A stretch of 64,000 nt of DNA from the NCBI GenBank assembly GCA_943788635.1, contig CALSRA010000014.1, positions 1 through 64,000 on the forward strand, written 5' to 3'. The notes beneath the pieces are model-generated. The model was not told the DNA's origin, ran no database searches, and saw nothing but the letters and a program-made list of their open reading frames with translations. The stretch is from an uncultured Alphaproteobacteria bacterium (GTDB lineage: Bacteria > Pseudomonadota > Alphaproteobacteria > UBA8366 > GCA-2717185). The translations under genes were made by a program, and so were the position numbers. Below are positions 35,467-43,030 of the stretch, piece by piece (position 1 is the stretch's first letter; each line of letters begins with the position of its first letter).

Positions 35467-35886
35467 ATGCTGATCATCGAGCTCGCCTTTGCTGTGTTGG
35501 TATTGTTGTTGATACTGACGCTGGGCAGGCTGATCTATGTGCTCGTCGTGAGCCCGTCGAGAGGGGATGATGAGGTCATTCGGAAATTCGCCCGGAAACG
35601 CCGCCAGCTTGTCTTCTTCGCGCTGTTCATAAGCGCTCTGATCGTCTTTCTGGACACATATGTCCGGAAAATTTCCTGGGAATTTCTGCCGCCATCGCTT
35701 GCAATCGGCAGTTTCTTTGTCTGCTACCTGATCAAGCATTTTCGCCGGCAAGCGCGTGTTCACCGGGTGTTTTCGGCTGAGCCGGAAAAGGAACGGTGTC
35801 TTCGACCCGCTGTAATCTTCGATTATGCCAAGGCGCAAAATCCCCGCCTGAAGCGGATTCACTGGACGGTACAAAAAAATATCTGA
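35467..35886 (+). CDS. Small membrane protein, function unknown
   Basis: 139 residues with about three hydrophobic segments: MLIIELAFAVLVLLLILTL (helix 1), LVFFALFISALIVFLDTYV (helix 2) and LPPSLAIGSFFVCYLI (helix 3), followed by a very basic tail (KHFRRQARVHRVF). No family recognised. ATG 35467 chosen over the TTG one codon earlier. A second hydrophobic frame continues just downstream (35796-36008), so a frameshifted longer gene is possible. Confidence 0.55.
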   Translation: MLIIELAFAVLVLLLILTLGRLIYVLVVSPSRGDDEVIRKFARKRRQLVFFALFISALIVFLDTYVRKISWEFLPPSLAIGSFFVCYLIKHFRRQARVHRVFSAEPEKERCLRPAVIFDYAKAQNPRLKRIHWTVQKNI

Positions 35887-36008
35887 TCTTTCTGCTAACT
35901 TTATTTTTGCTTTTCCCCGTTTCATTCCTGATCTGGATTGGGATTCTTGAGTTCGCCGTACCATTTTTATTGATCCAGTGGGAGAGTTGGGCGCCTCTGA
36001 CAAGCTGA
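35796..36008 (+). other. Hydrophobic open frame overlapping the previous gene; gene or frameshifted tail
   Basis: Seventy codons opening with GTG in another frame. The part beyond 35870 reads KKYLIFLLTLFLLFPVSF then LIWIGILEFAVPFLLIQW, two plausible membrane helices, ending at 36006-36008. There is no RBS at the GTG and no later start codon before the helices. It could be the displaced C-terminal half of the 35467 gene or simply chance hydrophobic coding. Low certainty. Confidence 0.2.
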
Positions 36009-36077
36009 AGCAGCGCTCCTGCTGACGGCGGCAGGGTGGCCATGCGGTCTTCATAGTAATGAAAAGGAGCCCCGCCC

Positions 36078-36233
36078 ATGACTGACCCCGATGCCTTCTC
36101 GATTGAAGGCGGCTGCGCCTGCGGACAGCCAGACGCGCTGGCGGGCGTGCTTGGGGAAGGGGTGACGGGAAGGAAAACGGACTGCCCTTGCTGCGGCGCC
36201 CGGATCAATGCGCGTTGTCGAGATATTCGTTGA
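36078..36233 (+). CDS. 51-residue zinc-ribbon-like small protein
   Basis: Too short for many gene callers but well formed: AAAAGGAG lies ten bases before ATG 36078. The product MTDPDAFSIEGGCACGQPD... contains C-x-C near residue 14 and CPCCGARINARC near residue 40, a plausible zinc ribbon, ending CRDIR. Its last 29 bases overlap the 3' end of the convergent DUF2461 gene. Function unknown; small zinc ribbons often bind nucleic acid or act as adaptors. Confidence 0.6.
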   Translation: MTDPDAFSIEGGCACGQPDALAGVLGEGVTGRKTDCPCCGARINARCRDIR

Positions 36234-36870
36234 GCGGCAGCAGCGCCTTGCAGACCCGCAGCGCCTGTTTCAAAAAACCGGGCCTGAACATCGCGCCGTC
36301 ATCGAGCCTGTGCCGCGCCATATGGCTTTTCAGCCGGATGAGTTCGATGTCCGGGTGATCCTTCGAAAACCCGCGCGGGGCGGTTTTGACCGCTTCGCCT
36401 TCCAGCCCGTTGAAGGTGTTGCGGAAGGTACGTTCTTGCAGGACGCGTTTCAGGTTGGTGCTGTCGGCGGCGATGCGCTGGCGAATGGTGTGCAGCCATT
36501 CCGGTTCCGGGCGGAACGCGCCGCCGCTCAGGCGGCATTGGCCGGGTTCGATGTTCATGAAATAGCCGGTACGCCGGTGCAGGTTCTTGCTGCCGCCGAC
36601 AAGGATGCGGGCGCCGAAATTGTTCTTGAACGGCGCCTTGATGTTGTGGAACCGCGTGTCGCGATAGATGCGAAAGATACACCGCCGCGGGTCCATGCCC
36701 GTGACCCGGCTGTCGAACTGTTCCATCTCCATCAGCAACACGCCGATGAAAGAGGTGAAGTCGCCCTTGGCGGCGTCGTAGCGCGCCCGGTTATCCTCGA
36801 ACCATTCGCGGCTGTTGTTCTGACCAAGCTCGGTGATGAAGGCGAAGGTGTCCGGGTCGAGATGCGGCAT
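36205..36870 (-). CDS. DUF2461 (TIGR02453-family) protein
   Basis: 221 residues. FAFITELGQNNSREWFEDNRARYDAAKGDF at the N terminus, RCIFRIYRDTRFHNIKAPFKNNFGARI, GYFMNIEPGQCRLSGGAF and SHMARHRLDD are the diagnostic segments of this widespread family of unknown function. Length is normal. It is the last typical high-GC gene before the AT-rich islet. Confidence 0.92.
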   Translation of the reverse strand: MPHLDPDTFAFITELGQNNSREWFEDNRARYDAAKGDFTSFIGVLLMEMEQFDSRVTGMDPRRCIFRIYRDTRFHNIKAPFKNNFGARILVGGSKNLHRRTGYFMNIEPGQCRLSGGAFRPEPEWLHTIRQRIAADSTNLKRVLQERTFRNTFNGLEGEAVKTAPRGFSKDHPDIELIRLKSHMARHRLDDGAMFRPGFLKQALRVCKALLPLNEYLDNAH

Positions 36871-37228
36871 GGGCGGGGATGTGTCGTGGTGGTGAGACCG
36901 GGTAGCGTTGCCCCTATTATAAGCCGATCGCGCGGTTGAGGAAATGGTCGAACGGCTTCAGGTTTTTGAGCGGACTGGACGCTGAGTGATTCCCCTACGA
37001 CCTGTGAGCGGGTACCATCCGACATCCATATCTTCACGGAGTCACGACAGGCTAGGGTCACCCTCTCGGAAAGTGTCCCGGTGATGCCTCGATACTACTG
37101 GGCGAAGGAAGTTTAGCTGGAGGAAAATCTAGCGCGGTGGCGGGACTGTCTGGGGAAGGGGTAATAGAAATCGGTGTGGGTATTCTGGCCGCCATTACTG
37201 CCAAACGGTACAGGGTGAAACCATTTGC
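36871..37228. other. Intergenic stretch left of the AT-rich islet, no gene established
   Basis: No database-like gene recognised. A plus-strand open frame (roughly 37040-37260) ends in EIGVGILAAITAKRYRVKPF...GRPQSP and could encode a short amphipathic peptide from a GTG near 37138 with GGAGG 13 bases upstream, but support is too weak to call it. Confidence 0.4.
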
Positions 37229-37257
37229 AAAAAAAATAGGGCGACCTCAGTCGCCCT
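37229..37257 (-). terminator. Rho-independent terminator reading leftward
   Basis: On the minus strand: AGGGCGAC, loop TGAG, GTCGCCCT, then TATTTTTTTT. An eight-base-pair perfect stem followed by eight T is a textbook intrinsic terminator. No protein gene on the minus strand clearly precedes it, so it may end a short RNA transcribed from about 37.3-37.5 kb. Confidence 0.75.
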
Positions 37258-37374
37258 AAAGTTAAATTAAAGAAAAGTCAGTACCGCTACCGCCAGCATC
37301 GACTTCAGCGCCTAGAGAAGCATGTTATCTGCTACGCCAATGAGCGCATACATGCTCAAGGCGGCCAAACCGGA

Positions 37375-37390
37375 AACGCGTATACGCGTT
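37375..37390. promoter_or_regulatory. Perfect 16-bp palindrome
   Basis: AACGCGTATACGCGTT reads identically on both strands. It lies between the two divergently oriented terminators of the islet, where an operator for a dimeric regulator would be expected. No regulator is assigned; the neighbouring winged-helix-like protein (37783-38586) is a candidate. Confidence 0.5.
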
Positions 37391-37461
37391 CACGAATACA
37401 GTCTTATGCAATTTCGGCTTTTTCCTTTCCCGATATATGGGACTTGAATCGGGAGTCGCCG

Positions 37462-37574
37462 CATGCAAATGTTCCGTTGGAGACGGTCGGAAATACGCAT
37501 CGGGGTAAATCCCGATTCGATTGCATGACCACCACAAGAGCCGTCCTCGTCTTCACACGAGGGCGGCTCTTTTT
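37462..37574 (+). ncRNA. Candidate structured small RNA ending in an intrinsic terminator
   Basis: A closing stem CATGCAA (37462-37468) with TTGCATG (37521-37527) encloses two hairpins: TTCCG/CGGAA (37472-37476 with 37488-37492) and ATCGGG/CCCGAT (37499-37504 with 37511-37516). A strong terminator follows at 37537-37574. No coding frame fits, and it is not recognisable as tRNA, tmRNA, SRP, RNase P or 6S RNA. The ACCACCA after the closing stem is not a tRNA end, because no T-arm is present. A three-way-junction fold inferred from sequence alone. Confidence 0.4.
37537..37574 (+). terminator. Strong rho-independent terminator
   Basis: AGAGCCGTCCTCGT, loop CTTCAC, ACGAGGGCGGCTCT, then TTTTG: a 14-bp stem with a single G-T wobble and a T tract. 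It reads rightward and would end the candidate RNA at 37462 before the AT-rich gene. Confidence 0.85.
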
Positions 37575-37782
37575 GTTAGTCTCCCCCGTGGACGCGGTGG
37601 TCAGGCGCTGGGGGCTGGAAGGGTGTTGTCATTACTCACTACTCCAATTTATTCATAATAATGCACGATGGCGGTGCTGAGCGTCAATAAAAAATACTCA
37701 TACCGAAAAAAATATTGCTCTTACTCAATCAAAGGTATAATCTATAAACATAGAGTAAAAAAATAGAGCGAGGATTTTGGAT

Positions 37783-38586
37783 ATGGTTACGCGAATGAGG
37801 AGTCCGAGGTACCCGAGCATAACGTTGAGGGATGCTATTGAATTTATTAGTACAATACATGATACGGAGCGCACTAACCCCATTGATAGAGAAGTCGCGG
37901 CGCAGGCGATGGGCTATTCAGGTATTTCCGGGCGATCTGCAAAAGTGCTTTCAAGTTTAATACAGTATGGGTTACTTGAAAAAAGAGGAAAAAATGAAGT
38001 CCGTGTTAGCAGGCGGTCTGTGGAAATACTATATCCGGGATCTCGAGAATCTAAGGTTCATGCTCTCACTGATTCGGCATTTGAGCCAGAATTATTTAAG
38101 CGGATTAACGAGAGATTTCCTGATGGGAGGCCATCAGAGGCATCATTGCGATCTTATTTCACTAAAGAAGAGTTTACTAATGCAGCAATTCCTCCAGCAA
38201 TTCGGGCGTATTTAGACACTTGCCAATTTCTTGAGGATGAAGGTGGAGTAATGGGTGCGGAAGGTGTGAGCGCATTTGGTCAAGAAATTGAATTATATCA
38301 ATTAGATAAAGATTTTGTCGAAAAAAAATACCCCACTCCAGGAAGCGGTGCTGAGAAAAAGGAAGAAAAAAAATATACTCATAGACCGGAGGTCGGCGGT
38401 AAAAAAGACGGCTTTAGGGTTGTGATCGCGAATAATCGAATTGAAGTTGGAGGTATGTTGTCTACCAAAAGCGAGGCTGACGAATTTGTAAATCTGATTT
38501 CGAAAATTAGAGATATTCTGCCCGATTCGCTTGGTGAGGGTTTAGAGCCGGACTCAGTAGACAATGGGCTAGAAGACGACAAATAA
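37783..38586 (+). CDS. AT-rich gene of unknown function, N-terminal winged-helix-like
   Basis: 267 residues. Base composition is far more AT-rich than all neighbours, and codons such as TTA, ATA and AGA are common, a sign of horizontal transfer. Residues 8-85 (SITLRDAIEFISTIHDTE, DREVAAQAMGYSGISGRSAKVLSSLIQYGLLEKRG, EVRVSRRSVEIL) look like a winged helix. A middle helical part follows, then a charged linker of K/E/G, and a C-terminal FRVVIANNRIEVGGMLSTKSEADEFVNLISKIRDIL that looks like a small beta-hairpin/helix module. GCGAGGA precedes ATG 37783. No family function is known to me. Confidence 0.8.
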   Translation: MVTRMRSPRYPSITLRDAIEFISTIHDTERTNPIDREVAAQAMGYSGISGRSAKVLSSLIQYGLLEKRGKNEVRVSRRSVEILYPGSRESKVHALTDSAFEPELFKRINERFPDGRPSEASLRSYFTKEEFTNAAIPPAIRAYLDTCQFLEDEGGVMGAEGVSAFGQEIELYQLDKDFVEKKYPTPGSGAEKKEEKKYTHRPEVGGKKDGFRVVIANNRIEVGGMLSTKSEADEFVNLISKIRDILPDSLGEGLEPDSVDNGLEDDK

Positions 38587-38630
38587 AAGAAATTCATTTG
38601 ACCTTGTTTGTTGTCTGTCACAGTTAGTTT

Positions 38631-39113
38631 TCAATTGTTTTCTAAATGCCCCCCGCCCTTGTGCCTTTCCCGTAACCGTCCCGCCGCCTTTTCCAGACTC
38701 CGCGCAATCCTCTCCGCCGGGAAGCCCAACTGCGCCATCGGGATGCCGATGTCGAAGATTTCGGTGTATTGGCGGATCAGCCCGTCCGGGGCGAGGTCGA
38801 AGCGGGACATGCCCTCGAAGATCACGCGTTTGCCCTCCGCGCCGGGCAGTTTCGAGGTGTAGCTGAAATCCCAGCCGGCGTAGCCGGTGGTGCCGTCGCA
38901 GAGCGGGTTATGCATTTTCCAGCGGAAATCCCGCGCATGGGCGTGGAAATGGTCTTCCAGCATCGCGGTGATGGCGTCCCTTCCCGTCGAGGGGCCGTAG
39001 AAGCCGTCGTTGTAGGTGCCGTCCGGCGTGAACAGGACCGCCAGCCGCTGCCCGTCGCCGCGTTCGATCGCGGCGGTGAAACGGTCGAGCAGGGCCGGGA
39101 AGTCCATGGTCAT
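38631..39113 (-). CDS. SnoaL/NTF2-like protein
   Basis: 160 residues. FPALLDRFTAAIERGDGQRLAVLFTPDGTYNDGFYGPSTGRDAI and the following MHNPLCDGTTGYAGWDFSYTS, VIFEGMSRFDLAPDGLIRQYTEIFD form the alpha+beta cone of the NTF2-like superfamily (SnoaL-type). Such proteins are ligand-binding or polyketide/steroid-type isomerases. It is 32 bases downstream of the thiolase gene on the same strand and so probably part of that operon. No specific substrate can be inferred. Confidence 0.8.
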   Translation of the reverse strand: MTMDFPALLDRFTAAIERGDGQRLAVLFTPDGTYNDGFYGPSTGRDAITAMLEDHFHAHARDFRWKMHNPLCDGTTGYAGWDFSYTSKLPGAEGKRVIFEGMSRFDLAPDGLIRQYTEIFDIGIPMAQLGFPAERIARSLEKAAGRLRERHKGGGHLENN

Positions 39114-39145
39114 GATGCGGCCTTTCGTGTTGCCCCTAATGTCCC

Positions 39146-40288
39146 CTATGGCGCCTCGTTGGAGAACACGATGGTGCCGCTGGCGGCGAACATGCCGCCG
39201 ACGCCGTGGCAGACCGACAGCTTTGCGCCGTCCACCTGCGCCGGGGCCGTGCCGCGCATCTGGCGGACGCTTTCCTGCAGCGCGAACATGCCGTACATGC
39301 CGGTGTGGCAGTAGCTCAATCCCCCGCCATTGGTGTTCATCGGCAGCTTGCCGCCGGGCGCGGTGTGGCGCGCGCGGATGAAGCCCGCGGCCTCGCCGGG
39401 TTCGCAGAAGCCGAGGTCTTCCAGCCCGAAGACCGGCAGATGCGCGAAGGCGTCATAGATCATCAGGTGGTCGACATCGGAATGGGTGATGCCCGCTTCG
39501 CCGAACGCCTTCTTGCTGGCGGTGCGGAAGGCGCGGGACGAGGTGAAGCTTTCCATCTGCGAGACCATCGGCGTTTCCACGCTTTCCCCGGTGCCGAGGA
39601 TATAGACCGGCTTCGTCGGGAAATCCTTCGCCCGCTCGGCGGAGGTGAGGATCAGCGCGCCGCCGCCATCGCTGACCAGGCAGCATTGCAGCAGCCGGAA
39701 GGGGTAGGCGATCATGCGGCTGTCCAGCACGTCTTCCACCGTGATCGGGTCGTGGAAGGTGGCGCGCGGGTTCTTCGCCGCCCATTCGCGCTGGATCACG
39801 GCGACGGTGGCAAAGTCCTCATGCGTCGCGCCCATGTCCTTCATGTAGCGCATCACCGGCATCGGGAACATGGTCGGCGGGCCCATCGGGCCGTAGGGGA
39901 ATTCGAACTGGCCGATCAGGCTGGACGGCGGCGGCACCGGCCGGGCGCGGCCGATCTGCGAACGCCCGCTTTCGCCATGGGTGATCAGCACGGTTTTACA
40001 CAGCCCCTCGTTTATGGCGGCGGCGGCGTGGCGGACATGCAGCATGAAGGAACAGCCGCCGACGGCGGTGCCGTCGACCCAGGTAGGCGTGATGCCCAGG
40101 TAATGGGCGATCTCCACGGGCGTCTGCCCGGCGCAGGCGACGCCGTCGATGTCTTTCGCGGTCAGCCCGCAATCGGCCATGGCGTTTAGCGCGCAATCCG
40201 CATGCAGCTGGATATTCGACATGTCGGGGATCTTCCCCAGCCCGGTGGTTTCGGCGGCGCCGACGACGGCAACGGATTTCTGTTTCAT
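39146..40288 (-). CDS. Thiolase-family / lipid-transfer acyltransferase
   Basis: 380 residues, SCP-x-type thiolase fold: KSVAVVGAAETTGLGKIPDMS, the nucleophile region VGGCSFMLHVRHAAAAI and VDHLMIYDAFAHLPVFGLEDLGF. In the late motif NTNGGGLSYCHTGMYG the usual G-H-P reads C-H-T: the His is kept. Such thiolases usually act with a Zn-ribbon/OB-fold (DUF35) partner, which is encoded 3 bases upstream. They cleave or condense acyl-CoA or retro-aldol intermediates, for example in sterol side-chain degradation; this role is inference. Confidence 0.88.
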   Translation of the reverse strand: MKQKSVAVVGAAETTGLGKIPDMSNIQLHADCALNAMADCGLTAKDIDGVACAGQTPVEIAHYLGITPTWVDGTAVGGCSFMLHVRHAAAAINEGLCKTVLITHGESGRSQIGRARPVPPPSSLIGQFEFPYGPMGPPTMFPMPVMRYMKDMGATHEDFATVAVIQREWAAKNPRATFHDPITVEDVLDSRMIAYPFRLLQCCLVSDGGGALILTSAERAKDFPTKPVYILGTGESVETPMVSQMESFTSSRAFRTASKKAFGEAGITHSDVDHLMIYDAFAHLPVFGLEDLGFCEPGEAAGFIRARHTAPGGKLPMNTNGGGLSYCHTGMYGMFALQESVRQMRGTAPAQVDGAKLSVCHGVGGMFAASGTIVFSNEAP

Positions 40289-40291
40289 GGT

Positions 40292-40702
40292 TCAGGCTCC
40301 CATGGGGCGGAATTGCGGAATGGCGATGTCGTCGGTGGCGGTCACGAAGGTGACCTCCAGCGGCATGTCGATCTCCAGCGCCTCGGGCGTCTGCGGGCAG
40401 TCGACCAGGTTCGACATCATGCGCGGGCCTTCCTCCAGCTGCACCACGGCGATGATATAGGGCGCCTCGAACCCCTTCGGCGCGCGGTGGTTGATGACAT
40501 AGCTGAACAGCGTGCCCTTGCCGCTGGCGGTGAACCAGTTCACATCGCGCGATGAACAGGCGGGGCAGAACGGCCGCGCCGGGAAATAGACATGGCTGCA
40601 ATCGCCGCAGCGCTGCAACCGCAATTCGCCCGCCTTCGCGCCGTCCCAGTAATGCTGGGTCTCCGGCGTCGGCTGCGGCAGGGGGCGGGTGTATTCGGTC
40701 AT
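40292..40702 (-). CDS. Zn-ribbon domain OB-fold (DUF35) protein
   Basis: 136 residues. Zinc ribbon LRLQRCGDCSHVYFPARPFCPACSSRD (two C-x-x-C) at residues 29-55, then an OB fold (GKGTLFSYVINHRAPKGFEAPYIIAVVQLEEGPRMMSNLV). DUF35 proteins form complexes with thiolases or MaoC-type enzymes to gate or orient acyl-CoA. Start ATG 40700-40702 after AGGAGTACCGACC. Only 3 bases separate it from the thiolase. Confidence 0.92.
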   Translation of the reverse strand: MTEYTRPLPQPTPETQHYWDGAKAGELRLQRCGDCSHVYFPARPFCPACSSRDVNWFTASGKGTLFSYVINHRAPKGFEAPYIIAVVQLEEGPRMMSNLVDCPQTPEALEIDMPLEVTFVTATDDIAIPQFRPMGA

Positions 40703-40728
40703 GGTCGGTACTCCTGTTCGGTTTGGCT

Positions 40729-41583
40729 TCAGGAAGCCAAAGTGCATTTGCCGTTGCGGATGACGGTCTTGTCGCGTTCCTTCAGCCGGCACTGGAAGGA
40801 CACGATGTTTCCGTCGCGCCACATGTCGGTGATGATGGTTTCGCCGGGATAGACGGGGGATGAAAAGCGCACGTCCAGCCCGCGGATCATCGTGTGGTCG
40901 TAACCACAGATCGTCTGCAGGATCGCCTTGCAGGCGGTGCCGTAGGTGCACAGCCCATGCAGGATCGGCACCGGGAAGCCGACGCGCCTGGCCAGCACCG
41001 GGTCCGCATGCAGCGGGTTGCGGTCGCCGTTCAGCCGGTACAGCAGCGCCTGGTCGGGCCGGGTTTCCAGCGCACAGGTGAAATCGGGCGCGCGGTCCGG
41101 CACGGTGTGCGGCGCCGGGGTCGGGTCGGTCGAGCCGCCGAAGCCGCCATCGCCGCGGCAGAACGACGCGCTGAGCGTGGTGAACAGCGGCTGGTTGTCA
41201 TCGGCCGTGCAGACCTTTGTTTCGACATAAACCAGCGCGCCGCGCCCTTCGCCTTTGTCGTAGGCTTCGACGACGCGGGCATCGGCGATCAGCGCGCCTT
41301 CCGGCGGCAGCGGGCGGTCGAGCGTGATGCTCATCTCGCCATGCACGACCATCGCGCGGTTATAGCCGCTCTCCGCCATGATCGGCACGCGGGACAGCAC
41401 GCTGGCCATCGACGCCACGGTCTTCAGCGGTTCGCGTTCGAACACATAGGCAAGTTCGGTTTCATCCAGCGGATCGCGCCCCATGCCGATGCCTAGCGCA
41501 TAGAGCATGGTTTCCCGGTCGGTATAGGAAAACCGGTTTCCCTCCGATGTCAGCGACATCACGTGGTCGTAGTTCATGGCCAT
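40729..41583 (-). CDS. MaoC-family enoyl-CoA hydratase (double hot-dog)
   Basis: 284 residues. N-terminal inactive hot-dog (LYALGIGMGRDPLDETELAYVFE, typical of peroxisomal-type hydratase 2) and C-terminal catalytic hot-dog with the hydratase-2 motif LYRLNGDRNPLHADPVLARRVGFPVPILHGLCTYG (Asp/His dyad, D-x-N-P-x-H). It hydrates trans-2-enoyl-CoA to (R)-3-hydroxyacyl-CoA. First gene of the hydratase-DUF35-thiolase-SnoaL run, all within 40-base gaps. AGGGGG precedes the first of two possible ATGs (41583 used). Confidence 0.92.
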   Translation of the reverse strand: MAMNYDHVMSLTSEGNRFSYTDRETMLYALGIGMGRDPLDETELAYVFEREPLKTVASMASVLSRVPIMAESGYNRAMVVHGEMSITLDRPLPPEGALIADARVVEAYDKGEGRGALVYVETKVCTADDNQPLFTTLSASFCRGDGGFGGSTDPTPAPHTVPDRAPDFTCALETRPDQALLYRLNGDRNPLHADPVLARRVGFPVPILHGLCTYGTACKAILQTICGYDHTMIRGLDVRFSSPVYPGETIITDMWRDGNIVSFQCRLKERDKTVIRNGKCTLAS

Positions 41584-41689
41584 GCGGCGATTTCCCCCTG
41601 TTGTGCTGTTCCGATTGTCGGCGGTCAGGGCGGGTCAGCGCAAGGGGGGCGGTTGCGGTGTTTTGCGGCCCGTTCAACATCCACAACCT

Positions 41690-41787
41690 GTCATCCCGGC
41701 CCCCGAGCCGGGATCCATCAGCGGTGTCGCCGGGCTGGCGTCGTTGGCGTGGTCGCGGCATGGATCCCGCATCAAGTGCGGGATGAC
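41690..41787. repeat. Palindromic intergenic repeat with two GC-rich hairpins
   Basis: Left arm GTCATCCCGGCCCCCGAGCC...GGATCCAT and right arm ATGGATCCCGC...GTGCGGGATGAC are inverted copies of one another; each arm also folds on itself (CCCGGCCCCCGAGCCGGG; CCCGCATCAAGTGCGGG). This matches the kind of dispersed palindromic unit, bounded by GTCATCCCG and ending GGATCCAT, that is common between genes in alphaproteobacteria. Function is unknown. Confidence 0.75.
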
Positions 41788-41828
41788 GGTGGGGTGTGCG
41801 AGGTGACGGTGGGGTGTGTGAGGTGACG
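41781..41828. repeat. 20-21-bp tandem duplication (GGTGACGGTGGGGTGTGYGA)
   Basis: GGATGACGGTGGGGTGTGCGA is followed directly by GGTGACGGTGGGGTGTGTGA and the start of a third unit (GGTGACG). It abuts the palindromic repeat and looks like local slippage. No gene is present in the surrounding 300-base gap (41584-41883). Confidence 0.7.
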
Positions 41829-41883
41829 TTTGAAGTGGTTCGGGATGGCGATCGCGGAGTTTTAGACGGGTTGCCCGACAATG

Positions 41884-42723
41884 TCAGGCGGGTGCGTCGC
41901 CGGCGAAGGTGACGCGGTGCAACACGCGCTTGTGGCCGTGATAGTCGTTGATCGGGTTGTGCAGGGCGCAGCGATTGTCCCACAGCGCGACCGAACCGAC
42001 GTCCCAGCGGAAGCGGCAGGTGAATTCGGGCCGGGTCTGGTGTTCGAACAGGTAATCCAGCACCGGCTTGCTTTCGGCTTCGGTCCAGCCCTTGAAACAG
42101 GTCGTATGAGCGAAGCTGATATACAGCGCCTTGCGCCCGGTTTCGGGATGCACGCGGATGACGGGGTGTTCGGCGACGCGCGCGACGCTGGCATTTTCCT
42201 TAGGCGAATCCCCGGCGCGCGGCGCGCGCGTATCCACCACCCGCCCCTTGTGTGAGGAATAGACGCCGGTCAGCGGATCGAGCATGGCCTTCATGCCGTC
42301 CGACAGGGTCTCGTAGGCAAGGTAGCAATTCGCGAACAGCGTATCGCCACCACAGGGCGGCAGTTCGAGCGCGTAGAGCATCGAGGCCATGGGCGGGCGC
42401 TGCTGATAGGTCGTATCGGTATGCCACAAGCCGCCGAAATTGATTGTCTCATTTGCCAGTTTGACCACCGGGGTGATGACCGGGAACCCCGGCAGGCCCT
42501 GAATGAAGGGGTATTCGATGGGCTCGCCGAAGCGCTCGGCCAGAGCGACCTGCTGCGCGGGGGTCATGGTCTGGTCGCGGAAGAAGACGACCAGATTGTC
42601 CAGCCAGGCCTGGCGGACTTCCGCCACCTCTGCATCGGAAAGGTCGCGTGACAAATCGACGCCATCGATTTCCGCGCCGAGCGCGCCGCTGATGGGCCGG
42701 ACCTCAATATGTTTATAGGCCAT
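41884..42723 (-). CDS. TauD/TfdA-family Fe(II)/2-oxoglutarate dioxygenase (second of two)
   Basis: 279 residues. Iron ligands in GGLWHTDTTYQQRP (His101, Asp103) and ALHNPINDYHGHKRVLHRVTF; N-terminal IEVRPISGALGAEIDGVDLSRDL is classic TauD. The protein is closer to taurine/alkylsulfonate and 2,4-D-type dioxygenases than the copy at 33190, but the substrate cannot be read. It stands alone between the palindromic repeat and a 307-base gap, divergent from the acyl-CoA dehydrogenase pair. Confidence 0.92.
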   Translation of the reverse strand: MAYKHIEVRPISGALGAEIDGVDLSRDLSDAEVAEVRQAWLDNLVVFFRDQTMTPAQQVALAERFGEPIEYPFIQGLPGFPVITPVVKLANETINFGGLWHTDTTYQQRPPMASMLYALELPPCGGDTLFANCYLAYETLSDGMKAMLDPLTGVYSSHKGRVVDTRAPRAGDSPKENASVARVAEHPVIRVHPETGRKALYISFAHTTCFKGWTEAESKPVLDYLFEHQTRPEFTCRFRWDVGSVALWDNRCALHNPINDYHGHKRVLHRVTFAGDAPA

Positions 42724-43030
42724 GCAGCCATTCCTCCCTCGGGTCGCGTTTCCTGTTCCTTATCCCTAACAGACTAGCCGCGATCCTGGCGATGCGGCAA
42801 TTCGAACAAGACCGGCCCCCTGGAGGTGCGGATCGGTATGGGGGGATGATTAAACAATAATCCGGCGTGGTTTCCGTGCTTCGCCCTATCGCCGTTTGAT
42901 ATTGGTTTCGGTAATGGGCGATACTGTCGCCGGATGGGGGGATTGCTTGGCGCGGAAGGCCTTTGGGTCCCGTGCCGCGATTTCCGCAACGCCCCCGTTA
43001 CCCTTACCGCATTGAAGGAACCTGCCGGGC
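42724..43030. other. Divergent promoter region, no gene seen
   Basis: 307 bases between the TauD start and the first acyl-CoA dehydrogenase. No ORF with a credible RBS, no repeat and no RNA were recognised; it should hold two divergent promoters. Confidence 0.4.

Noticed and set aside
37521..37534. ACCACCA end as a tRNA or tmRNA terminus
   Set aside because: No T-arm, D-arm or acceptor complement; the enclosing stem is CATGCAA/TTGCATG only.
37325..37537. Seventy-codon minus-strand frame in the AT-rich islet
   Set aside because: It overlaps the candidate RNA and palindrome, lacks an RBS, and its basic sequence shows no domain; RNA explanation preferred.
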